A stretch of 64,000 nucleotides of DNA from Dehalobacter sp. CP. GTDB lineage: Bacteria > Bacillota_B > Desulfitobacteriia > Desulfitobacteriales > Syntrophobotulaceae. Positions 1 through 8,264 of the stretch are shown piece after piece (position 1 is the stretch's first letter; the number at the start of each line of letters is the position of its first letter). Under the pieces are notes generated by a model. The model made no database searches, was not told the origin of the DNA, and saw only the letters and a program-made list of their open reading frames with translations. Position numbers and translations under genes: made by a program. The stretch is taken from contig VMEE01000019.1 in the NCBI GenBank assembly GCA_009910795.1, forward strand, positions 124,001 to 188,000. Direction: 5' to 3'.

Positions 1-1
1 C

Positions 2-1054
2 AAAATCAACATTCTATTTCAGGAGGCTGCAAATACAGCCATCCTCCGAGGAGAGCGCGGAATTGTGGCACTAATCCTGAAAGATAGTGTCCACAATGGA
101 GCCAATGTCTACGAAACGAGCAGTGATATTCCCGCAGATCTCAGCACCGCGAACAAGGAACAACTTCAGCTGGCTTTAACCGGCGGGGTGAATCCGCCGT
201 TGAAGCTTTTGGTCTATATCCTGCCAACCACAGCCGAGAATTACACGGATGCTCAGACCTATTTGGAAGGGTCGCAATGGAACTATCTAGCAGTCCCTGG
301 GATCAGCTCTGCTGATGCAGCTTCGATGGCAACCTGGCTCAAAGGCTTAAGAGGCACACAAAACCTCAGAGTCAAAGTCGTTCTGCCGAATGCAGCTGCC
401 GACCACGAAGGAATTATCAATTTTGCCACAGATAGTATCGTGATCGGCGGATCCACATACAGCGCGGCAAATTATTGCTCCAGGATTGCTGGAATTTTGG
501 CAGGAAATCCGCTTTCAATCAGTTCGACGTTCCAGGTCTTGTCCGAAGTTGACGATGTTCCGCATTTAACAAACAGTCAGTTTGACACGGCGATCGATGC
601 CGGGAAACTGATGCTGATGAATGATGGAGAAAAGGTGAAGATTGCGCGCGCTGTCAACAGTCTGACCACGACGACTGCGGATAAAGGTGCAGCCTTTAAG
701 AAGATCAAGCTTGTGGACATCATGGATATGATCTATGCCGATATTAAGAAGACCACGAATGATGCGTATATTGGGAAACTGCCTAATACTTACGACAATA
801 AATGCCTGCTGATTACCGCGATCCGGGCCTACTACGAATCTCTGGAAAACCAGCAGCTGCTGGACCGCGGGAAAAATTCTGTCGATATCGACATTGCCGC
901 CCAGAAAACTTACCTGCAGTCCGTTGGGGTAGATACCAGTACAATGACAGATCAGCAAATCAAAGAGGCCAATACCGGAGACAAGATCTTCCTTTCCGGA
1001 CCGATCAAAATCGTCGATGCGATCGAAGATTTCGAACTGAAAATCAGCATCTAA
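2..1054 (+). CDS. xkdK: Phage tail sheath protein, XkdK-like (5' partial)
   Basis: Forms the contractile sheath around the tail tube in PBSX-like particles. The reading frame is open from base 2. The residues before the first in-frame GTG (position 65) continue the family's N-terminus (AANTAILRGERGIVAL), so the gene starts before the window and the GTG is not its start. The visible 350 or so residues run through to the conserved sheath C-terminus (DKIFLSGPIKIVDAIEDFEL). It is followed by a palindromic repeat and the tube gene, the usual sheath-tube order. The family and partial status are secure; the total length is unknown. Confidence 0.9.
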   Translation, partial: KINILFQEAANTAILRGERGIVALILKDSVHNGANVYETSSDIPADLSTANKEQLQLALTGGVNPPLKLLVYILPTTAENYTDAQTYLEGSQWNYLAVPGISSADAASMATWLKGLRGTQNLRVKVVLPNAAADHEGIINFATDSIVIGGSTYSAANYCSRIAGILAGNPLSISSTFQVLSEVDDVPHLTNSQFDTAIDAGKLMLMNDGEKVKIARAVNSLTTTTADKGAAFKKIKLVDIMDMIYADIKKTTNDAYIGKLPNTYDNKCLLITAIRAYYESLENQQLLDRGKNSVDIDIAAQKTYLQSVGVDTSTMTDQQIKEANTGDKIFLSGPIKIVDAIEDFELKISI

Positions 1055-1076
1055 GTGAATTATTTGATAACTTTAT

Positions 1077-1236
1077 TACATCAAAGATACGGTAGCTTTG
1101 CTTGGCATAGTCTCCATAATGGATGGCCGCTTTCGGCTGTTGTGCCATCCGTGGCACAAAAAGCCGTGCTTCGCATCGTGCTCCGCTTAACGCTGGCTAT
1201 CCATTACGGAGACCTAGTCTGGGAGAGTGAAAGCTT
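1077..1236 (+). repeat. Palindromic intergenic repeat, copy 1
   Basis: About 150 bp shared with 1787-1946 and, in its core, with 22516-22615 on the other strand. Outer arms at about 1109-1128 and 1195-1214 pair along some 20 bp. An inner hairpin TGTGCC-ATCCGT-GGCACA lies at 1141-1158, and a conserved stretch containing TTCGCATCGTGCTCCGCTT follows. It fills the gap between the sheath and tube genes. No convincing protein is encoded here. Confidence 0.85.
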
Positions 1237-1307
1237 CTCTAGTCAACGCACCAAGTGAGTTTACCAGTTAAATAATATTTAGAAAAAAGACAAGGGAGGA
1301 AAATAAT

Positions 1308-1754
1308 ATGGCACTGAGTCCTGAAAGAATTATAAACGGAACTCACGGCGAAGTTTGGCTGGATGATGAAAAGGTGGCAGAATGCAGCGGCCTTCAGGCC
1401 AAGATTAATCTGATGAAAAGTGATGTCCAGATCTGCGGCCGAATGGCGAAAGGATATAAGGTCACCGGATGGGAAGGCAAAGGAAGCCTGAAGCTGCATA
1501 AGGTTTCCAGCCGGATGATCAATAAGATCGCGCAGGACATAAAAAATGGCAAGGGGACCATCTGTACGATTGTTTCCAAGCTGGCGGACCCCGATGCCTA
1601 TGGCTCGGAACGTGTCGCCCTAAAGAATGTGATGTTTGACGAAGTATCCCTGGCCGACTGGGAAGCAGGGAAAAACGGCGAGGAGACGATTCCGTTTACC
1701 TTCAGTGATTTTGATTTGCTGGATGTGATTGATCCGGGGATGGTTCAAGGGTAA
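1308..1754 (+). CDS. xkdM: Phage tail tube protein, XkdM-like
   Basis: Inner tube subunit of the contractile tail, 148 aa, the normal size for the XkdM family. The N-terminus has the family pattern ERIINGTHGEVWLDDEKVAE, and the middle carries a GKGSLKLHKVSSRM stretch typical of these beta-barrel tube proteins. An AGGGAGG ribosome site precedes the ATG. It sits directly after the sheath gene, separated from it and from the next gene by two copies of the same palindromic repeat. Identification is confident from family resemblance and gene order. Confidence 0.9.
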   Translation: MALSPERIINGTHGEVWLDDEKVAECSGLQAKINLMKSDVQICGRMAKGYKVTGWEGKGSLKLHKVSSRMINKIAQDIKNGKGTICTIVSKLADPDAYGSERVALKNVMFDEVSLADWEAGKNGEETIPFTFSDFDLLDVIDPGMVQG

Positions 1755-1786
1755 GCAGAGTTACAAGTTTTTTTGGTCAATCATAT

Positions 1787-1946
1787 TTACATCAAAGATA
1801 CAGTAGTTTTTGCTTGAGATAGTCTCCATAATGGATGGCCGCTTTCGGTCGTTGTGTCATCCGTGACACAAAACCCCGCGCTTCGCATCGTGCTCCGCTT
1901 GTCGCTGGCCATCCATTACGGAGACCTAATCTAGGGATAGTGATAG
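1787..1946 (+). repeat. Palindromic intergenic repeat, copy 2
   Basis: Second copy of the 1077-1236 element, same orientation. Outer arms are at about 1821-1840 and 1907-1926. The inner hairpin reads TGTGTC-ATCCGT-GACACA, so relative to copy 1 both sides of one base pair changed together (C-G to T-A). The rest of the gap up to 2114 holds no recognisable gene, only a short leader before the tail chaperone gene. Confidence 0.85.
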
Positions 1947-2114
1947 TTGTAACTTTGGGATCGTCCTGCTAGAAGAGATTTGCCTGCTCAGCAGCCACGC
2001 TGATTGATGCGAGTTAATGCTGGGCAGAGTTTATCTTGTATACGCTGAACTTTGAACCAAGCAAAACTAAGTCTCAAAGTTTTAAAAGTATAAATCAGAA
2101 AGGAATCAAAAGAA

Positions 2115-2519
2115 ATGAATACATTGGAGCTGTTGTTAAAAGCAGATACAGATCAATTTAAGCTTCCAACCCGGAAGGTGGAAATTCCCAGACTGTCTGC
2201 TCTATTTGGCGGCCAGGCGGTATTTACCTGTCAAGCGTTGTCGCCGTCTAAATACAATGAAATCCAGGAAGCTGCTGCTGACTTTACCAATGGCCAGATT
2301 CAGGGGATCGACATGGGAGAAGTCCAGATGGCCACGGTACTGGCGGGAATCATTGAGCCAAATCTGAAGGATAAAGCGCTGATGGCCCATTTTAAAGTCC
2401 CCACACCGGCTGAGCTGGTTAAAAAGCTGCTGCTTCCGGGGGAGATTGTAACGATTTTCAATGTTATTTCCGAAATCAGCGGCTTCGGAGACGACGTGAT
2501 TAAAGAAATAAAAAACTAA
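2115..2519 (+). CDS. xkdN: Tail assembly chaperone, XkdN-like (short form)
   Basis: 134-aa protein in the position and with the look of XkdN-type tail assembly chaperones (short acidic protein; LSALFGGQAVFTCQALSPSKY motif; C-terminal ISEISGFGDDVIKEIKN). These proteins bind the tape measure protein during tail assembly. The gene ends with a classic slippery heptamer two codons before its stop, so a longer -1 product is expected (see 2510-2516 and 2516-2671). An AAAGGAATC ribosome site lies ahead of the ATG. Confidence 0.8.
   Translation: MNTLELLLKADTDQFKLPTRKVEIPRLSALFGGQAVFTCQALSPSKYNEIQEAAADFTNGQIQGIDMGEVQMATVLAGIIEPNLKDKALMAHFKVPTPAELVKKLLLPGEIVTIFNVISEISGFGDDVIKEIKN
2510..2516 (+). other. 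Programmed -1 frameshift site A_AAA_AAC
   Basis: In the zero frame the codons are ATA AAA AAC TAA. The last base of ATA plus AAA AAC makes the heptamer A_AAA_AAC, one of the strongest known -1 slippery sites. Slipping moves ribosomes into an open frame of 51 codons (2516-2671). Tail assembly chaperones of many long-tailed phages use this kind of frameshift (gpG/gpGT of lambda). Confidence 0.8.
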
Positions 2520-2671
2520 TCAGCACGGATGGCTGGGCAGAAATGTTGTACTACTATTGGGTGACCAAAGGCATCCGTCCATCTGTGCTCGTCTCGCTGC
2601 CGTACGGGGAGAAGATTGTGATTAGAGCGTTTTATGAGAGGGAGATTCGGGAATTAAAAGTTGAACAATAA
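2516..2671 (+). CDS. -1 frame extension of the tail assembly chaperone (T-like part)
   Basis: Read after the -1 slip: 51 codons beginning LISTDGWAEMLYYYWVTKG and ending IRELKVEQ. The region has no good start codon of its own, keeps the GC-rich composition of the tail genes, and continues without a stop from the slippery site. The fused product is about 185 aa. In the known phage systems the long form brings the chaperone to the tape measure protein. Coding status is inferred from position, open frame and the slippery heptamer. Confidence 0.75.
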   Translation, partial: LISTDGWAEMLYYYWVTKGIRPSVLVSLPYGEKIVIRAFYEREIRELKVEQ

Positions 2672-2786
2672 ATAATACCTTGGATTATCAACGTTTATGC
2701 CAGAAAACGAGAGATACTCTTAATGCTGAAATTATTTATTGTTAAAAATAATGCTTTATAGAACAATTGAAAGCTAGGTGATTATT

Positions 2787-3695
2787 TTGCAAGATACAAC
2801 TATTTTAAGGGGGAATTTTTTACAGGAATTAAGCAAAGGTCAGAAATATCGCAGTAACCTGATAAATTCTAATCCATATTTTAATCGCTATGCGTTATAC
2901 AATAATACTGAAAACCAAAAAATTAAATCTCCTTCTCAAAATAAACAATCTAAACCGACGTATTTAGGTAGCTTTATCATTGATAATATACAAAGAATGT
3001 ATTCTATCTTTGACGATTGGCTTTCTGAAACCGCTTTAAAAGAACTGAAAAAATCCCAAAAATTTTTTGTGAAAGGTCATACTAAACCGTTAACTATTCT
3101 TCCACAAATAATGTATGAGATAGCTACGGCAAAAAAGGAAAAAGGCACACTTGGATTTAGGGACAAACTTGAAATTTTCGGAAAGGTTGGATTAAAATCT
3201 ATATTTGAAGGAATTTTTTCAAGGTTAGTAAAACAAATGATAAAACAAATTCCCAAAATATTAGTGGGGAGACTGGGAACGCTAGGTGCTTCCCTTGGGT
3301 TTGCAGGATTATTAGGCAGCCTTGCAGTGAATCCCTTAGCGCTAGCGGTCATATCAGTTGTTGTCGGATCAATTGCTGCAACAATAATAGATAATTTGCT
3401 ACAAAAACTATTTAATTCAACAGGGATAGAAGTTGTTGGTCAAGGGAAAAAAAATAAAACGAAACAATTTGCCATCGGCATTCCCCGCGTCCCTTATGAT
3501 AACTATCCTGCACTCCTGCATGAGGGCGAATCTGTTCTTACGAAAAGGGAAACCAACAATATGCGTTCCGGTTTTGGTTTGGTCAGTATTGCCAAACTCT
3601 CGGATACGATTATCGTCCGTGAGGACGCCGATATTGATCGGATCGCTAATGCCCTGGTCAGCAATATCAAGATGACAGCTCTAAACATGGCTTAG
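2787..3695 (+). CDS. Short tape-measure-like tail protein
   Basis: 302 aa if begun at the TTG (2787) six bases after AGGTG; a GTG at 2778 is also possible. It holds the tape-measure position between chaperone and LysM protein. Its C-terminus has the typical tape-measure ending (PRVPYDNYPALLHEGESV, then LTKRETNN). Residues about 115-205 are hydrophobic, with a Gly/Ala-rich helix-like segment. PBSX XkdO is over 1300 aa, so this is unusually short. The first two thirds (to about 3470) are clearly more AT-rich than the flanking tail genes, which suggests a recombined or internally deleted gene. Confidence 0.65.
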   Translation: MQDTTILRGNFLQELSKGQKYRSNLINSNPYFNRYALYNNTENQKIKSPSQNKQSKPTYLGSFIIDNIQRMYSIFDDWLSETALKELKKSQKFFVKGHTKPLTILPQIMYEIATAKKEKGTLGFRDKLEIFGKVGLKSIFEGIFSRLVKQMIKQIPKILVGRLGTLGASLGFAGLLGSLAVNPLALAVISVVVGSIAATIIDNLLQKLFNSTGIEVVGQGKKNKTKQFAIGIPRVPYDNYPALLHEGESVLTKRETNNMRSGFGLVSIAKLSDTIIVREDADIDRIANALVSNIKMTALNMA

Positions 3696-3715
3696 CAGTC
3701 AGGAGGTGAAAAGCT

Positions 3716-4345
3716 ATGGAATTTTGGCTCAAAAACTACAATAATACGGAGACACTGCAGCTTCCAGTTCCACCATCTTCCTTTGATATTACTCAGGGTA
3801 ATCTTAATACAACGGTTAACATACAGGATGCCGGGGAAATCAACCTGATTGGCAAAGAAAAGCTGGCGACGATCACCTTGAACTCTTTCTTTCCAAAGGA
3901 AGCGTATTATTTTTGCCAGTATAGCGGATTCCCGTCTCCTTATGACTGTGTCAGCCGCATTGAAAGCTGGCGGAAGTCCGGAAAACCGGTCAGACTGATT
4001 ATTACCTCTACGGACATCAATATTTCGGCGTCCATAGAGAGATTTCAGTACGGCGAAAAGGGAGAAGGTACCGGAGATGTTTATTTCACACTTGAACTGA
4101 AGGAATATCGGCAAATCACTGCGCAGACGGAATCAATAACATCTTCGACAAGTCCATCGCAATCCCAAAACTCCAGATCATCCGACAGAAATGTGCCCTC
4201 ATCCTACACCGTAAAATCGGGAGATACTTTGTGGGCTATTGCCAAAAGGTTCTATGGCAATGGGGCAAAGTATCCGACTCTGGCAGCGAAGAATAACATC
4301 AAAAATCCAAGTCTGATCTATGCTGGGCAGGTGCTGAAGCTATGA
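3716..4345 (+). CDS. xkdP: LysM-domain tail protein, XkdP-like
   Basis: 209 aa. The N-terminal part ([20 protein letters not shown]) is typical of XkdP. A Ser/Gln-rich linker (about 140-165) leads to a C-terminal LysM repeat ([19 protein letters not shown]...[13 protein letters not shown]). LysM binds peptidoglycan-type glycans, and in tails this protein caps the tube near the baseplate. A GGAGGTGAAAAG ribosome site precedes the ATG. The stop overlaps the next start by 4 bases. Confidence 0.9.
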   Translation: MEFWLKNYNNTETLQLPVPPSSFDITQGNLNTTVNIQDAGEINLIGKEKLATITLNSFFPKEAYYFCQYSGFPSPYDCVSRIESWRKSGKPVRLIITSTDINISASIERFQYGEKGEGTGDVYFTLELKEYRQITAQTESITSSTSPSQSQNSRSSDRNVPSSYTVKSGDTLWAIAKRFYGNGAKYPTLAAKNNIKNPSLIYAGQVLKL

Positions 4346-5286
4346 AAATCTATTTGATTGAACCCAGCCAAAGGACCGACATTACCCAATTGACCAAAAA
4401 AATTGTCTGGAGCGGGGATGAAAAACAGGCAGCCCGAAAGATGGAACTTGAAGTGACCGCCTCAACGGATGAAAACATCCCGAAAATAAGCTTAAGCCCG
4501 GGCAACATGCTCAAACTGTTGGATGATAACGGAGAAGAGCTGTTTGCAGGGGTTATTTTTTACCAGGAAAGATCCAGGTCAAATCATATGATCCGCGTAA
4601 TGGCCTATGACAGCCTGATCTACTTACTAAAATCCAAAGCAACCTATAACTTTAAGAAGACTACGGCTGAATCAATTGCAGCCAGGATCGCCAGTGATTT
4701 CCTTCTCGCGGTCGGGGAGCTCAAGAAAACCGGTATTATCCAAAACCTGCTTGTCAATGCGCAAAGTCCGTATGAGATTATTACAGCGGCTTACACAGCA
4801 GCGGGTAAGCAAACCGGCAAAAAATACAACGTCCAAATGCAGAATGGAAAGTTGTCCGTACTCGAAAAAGGGACGATTACAGCATCCCTAGTTATTGGGT
4901 CGAATCTGAATATTACGGATGCCACTTATTCTGAAAGCATTGAAAATATGATCAACCGGGTCATGATCTATAACGATAACGGAGACAGTCTGGGTAAAGT
5001 CGAGAGCCAGGAATGGATGAAGAAATACGGTGTTCTTCAGGAAATTTATCAAAAGGAAGCCGGCAGCGATCCAAAAACTGTAGCGAAAAACATGCTGAAA
5101 GGATTGGAACGGGACGGAAATATTTCCGTCCTGGGGAACAGTGAATGTCTTACCGGTAAATCAGTAAAGATTATAGAACCGTTTACAGGACTCAAGGGGT
5201 TGTTTGAAATCGCGACGGATGCCCATACCTGGCAGGATGGCAGCTATATGATGGACCTCGGGCTGAAATTCAGCAATATCGAATAA
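4342..5286 (+). CDS. xkdQ: Tail hub protein, XkdQ-like
   Basis: 314-aa homologue of XkdQ, the gpD/gp27-like hub on which the central spike assembles. Typical features are [23 protein letters not shown] at the start, a [16 protein letters not shown] beta-rich first domain, and a C-terminal [18 protein letters not shown] motif. The ATG overlaps the end of the LysM gene by 4 bases, implying coupled translation. Confidence 0.88.
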   Translation: MKIYLIEPSQRTDITQLTKKIVWSGDEKQAARKMELEVTASTDENIPKISLSPGNMLKLLDDNGEELFAGVIFYQERSRSNHMIRVMAYDSLIYLLKSKATYNFKKTTAESIAARIASDFLLAVGELKKTGIIQNLLVNAQSPYEIITAAYTAAGKQTGKKYNVQMQNGKLSVLEKGTITASLVIGSNLNITDATYSESIENMINRVMIYNDNGDSLGKVESQEWMKKYGVLQEIYQKEAGSDPKTVAKNMLKGLERDGNISVLGNSECLTGKSVKIIEPFTGLKGLFEIATDAHTWQDGSYMMDLGLKFSNIE

Positions 5287-5305
5287 GCAAACAAGGAGGA
5301 CCAAC

Positions 5306-5653
5306 ATGGAACCGAAGAACCCTTATTCAGAATTGGTAATGCTGATGCAGGCCCAGGGAGCAAAATATAATCCGCCCTATATCCGTGTCGGCCAGGTGAC
5401 GAATCCGCCGCCGAAGCTCCGGATCAAAATGGGCGACCTTCAGCTCGATCAGGAAAACCTGCTGATCTCCGATGTTCTGCTTGACCATGATCGGCAGGCT
5501 ACCCTTAATGCAACTGAAGGCTATGGGGAAACCACCGAGGGTGTGCTTCAGGTTGGGAACTGTCTGCAAAAAGGATCTTTTGTTGCTTTGCTTCCTTTGG
5601 AAAAAGAACAAACCTATATCGTTTTAAGCAAGGTGGTGACCCCAAATGGGTGA
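5306..5653 (+). CDS. xkdR: DUF2577 tail protein, XkdR-like
   Basis: 115 aa, with the DUF2577/XkdR signature NPYSELVMLMQAQGAKYNPP and VGQVTNPPPKLRIKMGDLQL. Small baseplate-associated protein of PBSX-type tails; its precise role is not known. AAGGAGG ribosome site; overlaps the next gene by 8 bases. Confidence 0.85.
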   Translation: MEPKNPYSELVMLMQAQGAKYNPPYIRVGQVTNPPPKLRIKMGDLQLDQENLLISDVLLDHDRQATLNATEGYGETTEGVLQVGNCLQKGSFVALLPLEKEQTYIVLSKVVTPNG

Positions 5654-6080
5654 GTTAATTTTCCCATTTATCCTGGGAACTGTTACATCAGAAAATGCCA
5701 CAGCAAGTAATCAAACAACCATACCAAGGGAATACGCCTGGGATTTCGACCGCGACTGTTTTCAATTGGTCGACGGAAAGCTAAGCACCGTAACCGGGCA
5801 GGATGCAGTGAAAACCTGGGCCATGAAAGCCTTACGTGTGCCAAGGTACAGATATTTGGCTTATTCCTGGAATTACGGCCATGAACTGGAGGATCTTTTT
5901 GGCCAAAGTTTAAGCAAAGAGGCGGCCTTGAGTGAAGCGAAGCGGTACATTTCAGAGGCCTTGCTGGTCAATCCGCATATCCGAGATATTAAAAATTTAA
6001 AGGTCAATTTGGAGGAAACGACATTGAAAGTGTCGTGCAGCCTTATAACCGACGATGGGGAGGTGAATGTTGTTGTTTGA
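5646..6080 (+). CDS. xkdS: DUF2634 baseplate protein, XkdS-like
   Basis: 144 aa, matching XkdS/DUF2634, a gpW/gp25-like baseplate component. Visible motifs are EYAWDFDRDCFQLVDGK, then TWAMKALRVPRYRYLAYSWN and YGHELEDLFGQ. In such tails the gp25-like protein ties wedge and sheath start together. It overlaps the neighbours at both ends, consistent with one translational unit. Confidence 0.85.
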   Translation: MGELIFPFILGTVTSENATASNQTTIPREYAWDFDRDCFQLVDGKLSTVTGQDAVKTWAMKALRVPRYRYLAYSWNYGHELEDLFGQSLSKEAALSEAKRYISEALLVNPHIRDIKNLKVNLEETTLKVSCSLITDDGEVNVVV

Positions 6081-6909
6081 AGCACAAACTTATGAGGAAA
6101 TACTGCAAAGACTGAAAAACAAAGTACCTTCCGGGATGGATACTTCGGAAGGCAGTTTTATCCATGATACTTTATCACCTGCAGCCCTGGAGATTGCCCA
6201 GCTGTATACCAATCTGGATTTGGTTTTGACTCTGGCTTTTGCACAGACGACCAGCGGGCAGTATCTTGATTACCGGGCTGACGAGCGCGGACTAACCAGA
6301 AAAAGTGCGCTGAAAGCTGCCGGAATTGTCAAAGTCTCAGGGAATCCGGGTGTGGCAATCGGCAAGAGTATTATCTTTTTGACCGAAGGCGGGATTGAAT
6401 TTGAATCGACGGAAGCGGCTATCATTCAGGAAAATGGGTCTGCCAATATTCCAATTCAGGCTGTAGAAGCGGGTATCACAGGAAATATTCCTGCTGGGGC
6501 AGTCAAAACAGTGCAGATCGCTCAGCAGGGAGTCACGGAAATCACCAATGAAAGCGCGATAACCGGAGGGACAGATCAGGAAAGCGATGAAGACCTTCTT
6601 TCCAGGCTATTACTAAAAGTACGGAATCCGGCAACGAGCGGCAATGCAGCCCATTACCAGCAGTGGGCAGGAGAGGTCACAGGGGTAGGCGATGCTAAGG
6701 TTTTTCCATTATGGGATGGAGCCGGGACAGTAAAAGTCATTATCGTAGATTCGGAGAAAACACCGGCTGAACCAGAGATTGTGGCAGCCGCGGCTACGCA
6801 TATCGAGTCAATGAGACCGGTCGGGGCGGAGGTGACGGTCGAATCCGCTGCCGGAGTCGATATCAATGTGGCGGCGACTGTCACCCTGGCGGAAATCTGG
6901 AACAAGTGA
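6067..6909 (+). CDS. xkdT: Baseplate J-like protein, XkdT, N-terminal part (frame broken)
   Basis: 280 aa covering most of an XkdT/baseplate J protein (gp6-like wedge). Motifs are QTYEEILQRLKNKVPSGMDT, EGSFIHDTLSPAALEIAQLY and TGGTDQESDEDLLSRLL. The conserved C-terminus is missing here and is found in the -1 frame immediately downstream (6906-7127). Restoring one G in the GG at 6891-6892 would give TLAGNLEQVTASFRALL, joining both parts into 353 aa, close to the usual length of about 350. So this is a true frameshift or a base error in the sequence. Confidence 0.85.
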   Translation: MLLFEAQTYEEILQRLKNKVPSGMDTSEGSFIHDTLSPAALEIAQLYTNLDLVLTLAFAQTTSGQYLDYRADERGLTRKSALKAAGIVKVSGNPGVAIGKSIIFLTEGGIEFESTEAAIIQENGSANIPIQAVEAGITGNIPAGAVKTVQIAQQGVTEITNESAITGGTDQESDEDLLSRLLLKVRNPATSGNAAHYQQWAGEVTGVGDAKVFPLWDGAGTVKVIIVDSEKTPAEPEIVAAAATHIESMRPVGAEVTVESAAGVDINVAATVTLAEIWNK

Positions 6910-7127
6910 CAGCATCTTTTCGGGCACTATTAACTGAGCATCTGAAAGACATTGCGTTCAAACAGGATTATGTCAGTTTTGCCAGGATCGGTAGCACACT
7001 GCTTGAGACGCCCGGGATACTGGACCATACCGGACTTACGGTTAACGGCGGAACAGCAAATATTGTGATCGGCACAACCTTTAATAATTGCCGGGTTGCT
7101 ATAGCCGGGACGGTGACGCTGGCATGA
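6906..7127 (+). CDS. xkdT: Baseplate J-like protein, C-terminal part
   Basis: 73 aa starting at GTG in a 4-base GTGA overlap. The protein (TASFRALLTEHLKDIAFKQD, then VSFARIGSTLLETPGILDHT) is the standard C-terminus of XkdT-type baseplate J proteins, not an independent gene family. It is best read as the end of the gene beginning at 6067. Coupled translation of two fragments through the GTGA overlap is possible but less likely. Confidence 0.8.
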   Translation: MTASFRALLTEHLKDIAFKQDYVSFARIGSTLLETPGILDHTGLTVNGGTANIVIGTTFNNCRVAIAGTVTLA

Positions 7128-7699
7128 GTGACCGGACAGCCATCGTCAAAACCTATCTTCCTAACTGGCTAACGGAGAAAGAGCCAATCAAATCGGTATT
7201 GGAGTCCCTTGGACAGGATACCGGAGTGGCGGAAGACACCATCAAGGATGTTCTTTCCCAATGCTTTGTTGATACCGCTACCTGGGGGATCAAATACTGG
7301 GAAGAGTACCTTGATATACCTGTAAATGAAAGCAAACCGTTAAGCTACAGGCAAAGTGTTATCAAATCCAAACTTAGGGGTGCCGGTACGACCACCGCTG
7401 CGTTGATCGAAGCAACGGCCGAAAGCTACCAAAACGGGAATGTCGATGTCCTGGAACTTCCAGGGCAGAACAAAGTGCAGATCAAGTTTACCGGTATTTA
7501 CGGTATTCCCCCAAATATGTCCGATTTTCAGCCAGCGATTAATCGGGTCATTCCAGCGCACCTCATGGTCGAGTATCTGTATACGTATCTGACTTGGTCA
7601 GCGTTGAATGGGGCAGGGCTAACCTGGGGGGGGCTGGATGCAGCCCAATTCACCTGGGCGGAATTTGAAACCTGGAATCCGGAGCAGGAACCAATCTAA
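7124..7699 (+). CDS. xkdU: DUF2313 tail protein, XkdU-like
   Basis: 191 aa from the ATG in an ATGA overlap with the preceding frame (MSDRTAIVKTYLPNWL). Length and the DIPVNESKPLSYRQSVIKSK and GAGTTTAALIEATAESYQNG segments match XkdU/DUF2313, a baseplate wedge protein related to gp53/gpI. The Trp-rich C-terminus (TWSALNGAGLTWGGLDAAQF) is typical. An upstream ATG at 7088 would run deep into the previous gene and is not preferred. Confidence 0.85.
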   Translation: MSDRTAIVKTYLPNWLTEKEPIKSVLESLGQDTGVAEDTIKDVLSQCFVDTATWGIKYWEEYLDIPVNESKPLSYRQSVIKSKLRGAGTTTAALIEATAESYQNGNVDVLELPGQNKVQIKFTGIYGIPPNMSDFQPAINRVIPAHLMVEYLYTYLTWSALNGAGLTWGGLDAAQFTWAEFETWNPEQEPI

Positions 7700-7732
7700 A
7701 GTGAACAATAAAGGATAAAGGAGCGAAGAAGA

Positions 7733-7951
7733 ATGCCGGAATATACGACTCAATTCAACTTACCGAAAGCATTGGCCAATGAAAATGTTAGTTTATCCGC
7801 GCATAATAGTTTGGTGGAGGCAATTGATACCAATATCGGAAATGCGTTAACGGAGCATATGGCGGATTATGCGACATTTCTAAGCGGATACAATTCTAGA
7901 AATGCAGATTTACAATTCTTGAATTTAAGGGGGTGCCGTTACCTTGACTAA
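7733..7951 (+). CDS. Small tail-fibre-region protein
   Basis: 72 aa. The central stretch EAIDTNIGNALTEHMADYAT resembles AIDNALTEHFADRMAHF in the protein at 10116, so the two probably share an N-terminal attachment or coiled segment and this one may be a truncated fibre base. GGAGCGAAG ribosome site. Its stop overlaps the following TTG start by 8 bases. Function not known. Confidence 0.6.
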   Translation: MPEYTTQFNLPKALANENVSLSAHNSLVEAIDTNIGNALTEHMADYATFLSGYNSRNADLQFLNLRGCRYLD

Positions 7952-8264
7952 AATATATTCAGATCAGGTGTATTCCGGAACGCTTACCACAGGTAGTGTA
8001 ACTGTGGCAACAATAGCCGCAAACACCACGTTCATAATGAAAGGATTTTGTATTTCAAACGCCAATGCCGCCGACAAAAAAGCAGAACTTCTCATTGATG
8101 ACAAGCGAATTCTTCCATATATTAAAGCCATTCCCACGGGCGACGCCTTGATTCGTAGCGATCTCAATATTCCAGTAGCAACAACAAAGACGATAAAAGT
8201 CAAAGGTGAAGTTGCTACAGATATGGATTATTATATCTGGGGAGTAAACGAGGTGACTTCGTAA
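7944..8264 (+). CDS. Tail-fibre-region protein, unknown
   Basis: 106 aa from a TTG start placed eight bases after AAGGGGGTG. It is rich in Thr, Val and Ala with beta-strand-like periodicity (VYSGTLTTGSVTVATIAANT), as expected of a small fibre or adaptor domain. Located between baseplate and the large putative fibre gene, which it overlaps by one base (TAATG). No family recognised. Confidence 0.6.
   Translation: MTKIYSDQVYSGTLTTGSVTVATIAANTTFIMKGFCISNANAADKKAELLIDDKRILPYIKAIPTGDALIRSDLNIPVATTKTIKVKGEVATDMDYYIWGVNEVTS

Noticed and set aside
1055..1258. Open frame across the first palindromic repeat
   Set aside because: It has no ribosome site, follows the repeat sequence exactly, and the second copy of the repeat does not keep the frame.
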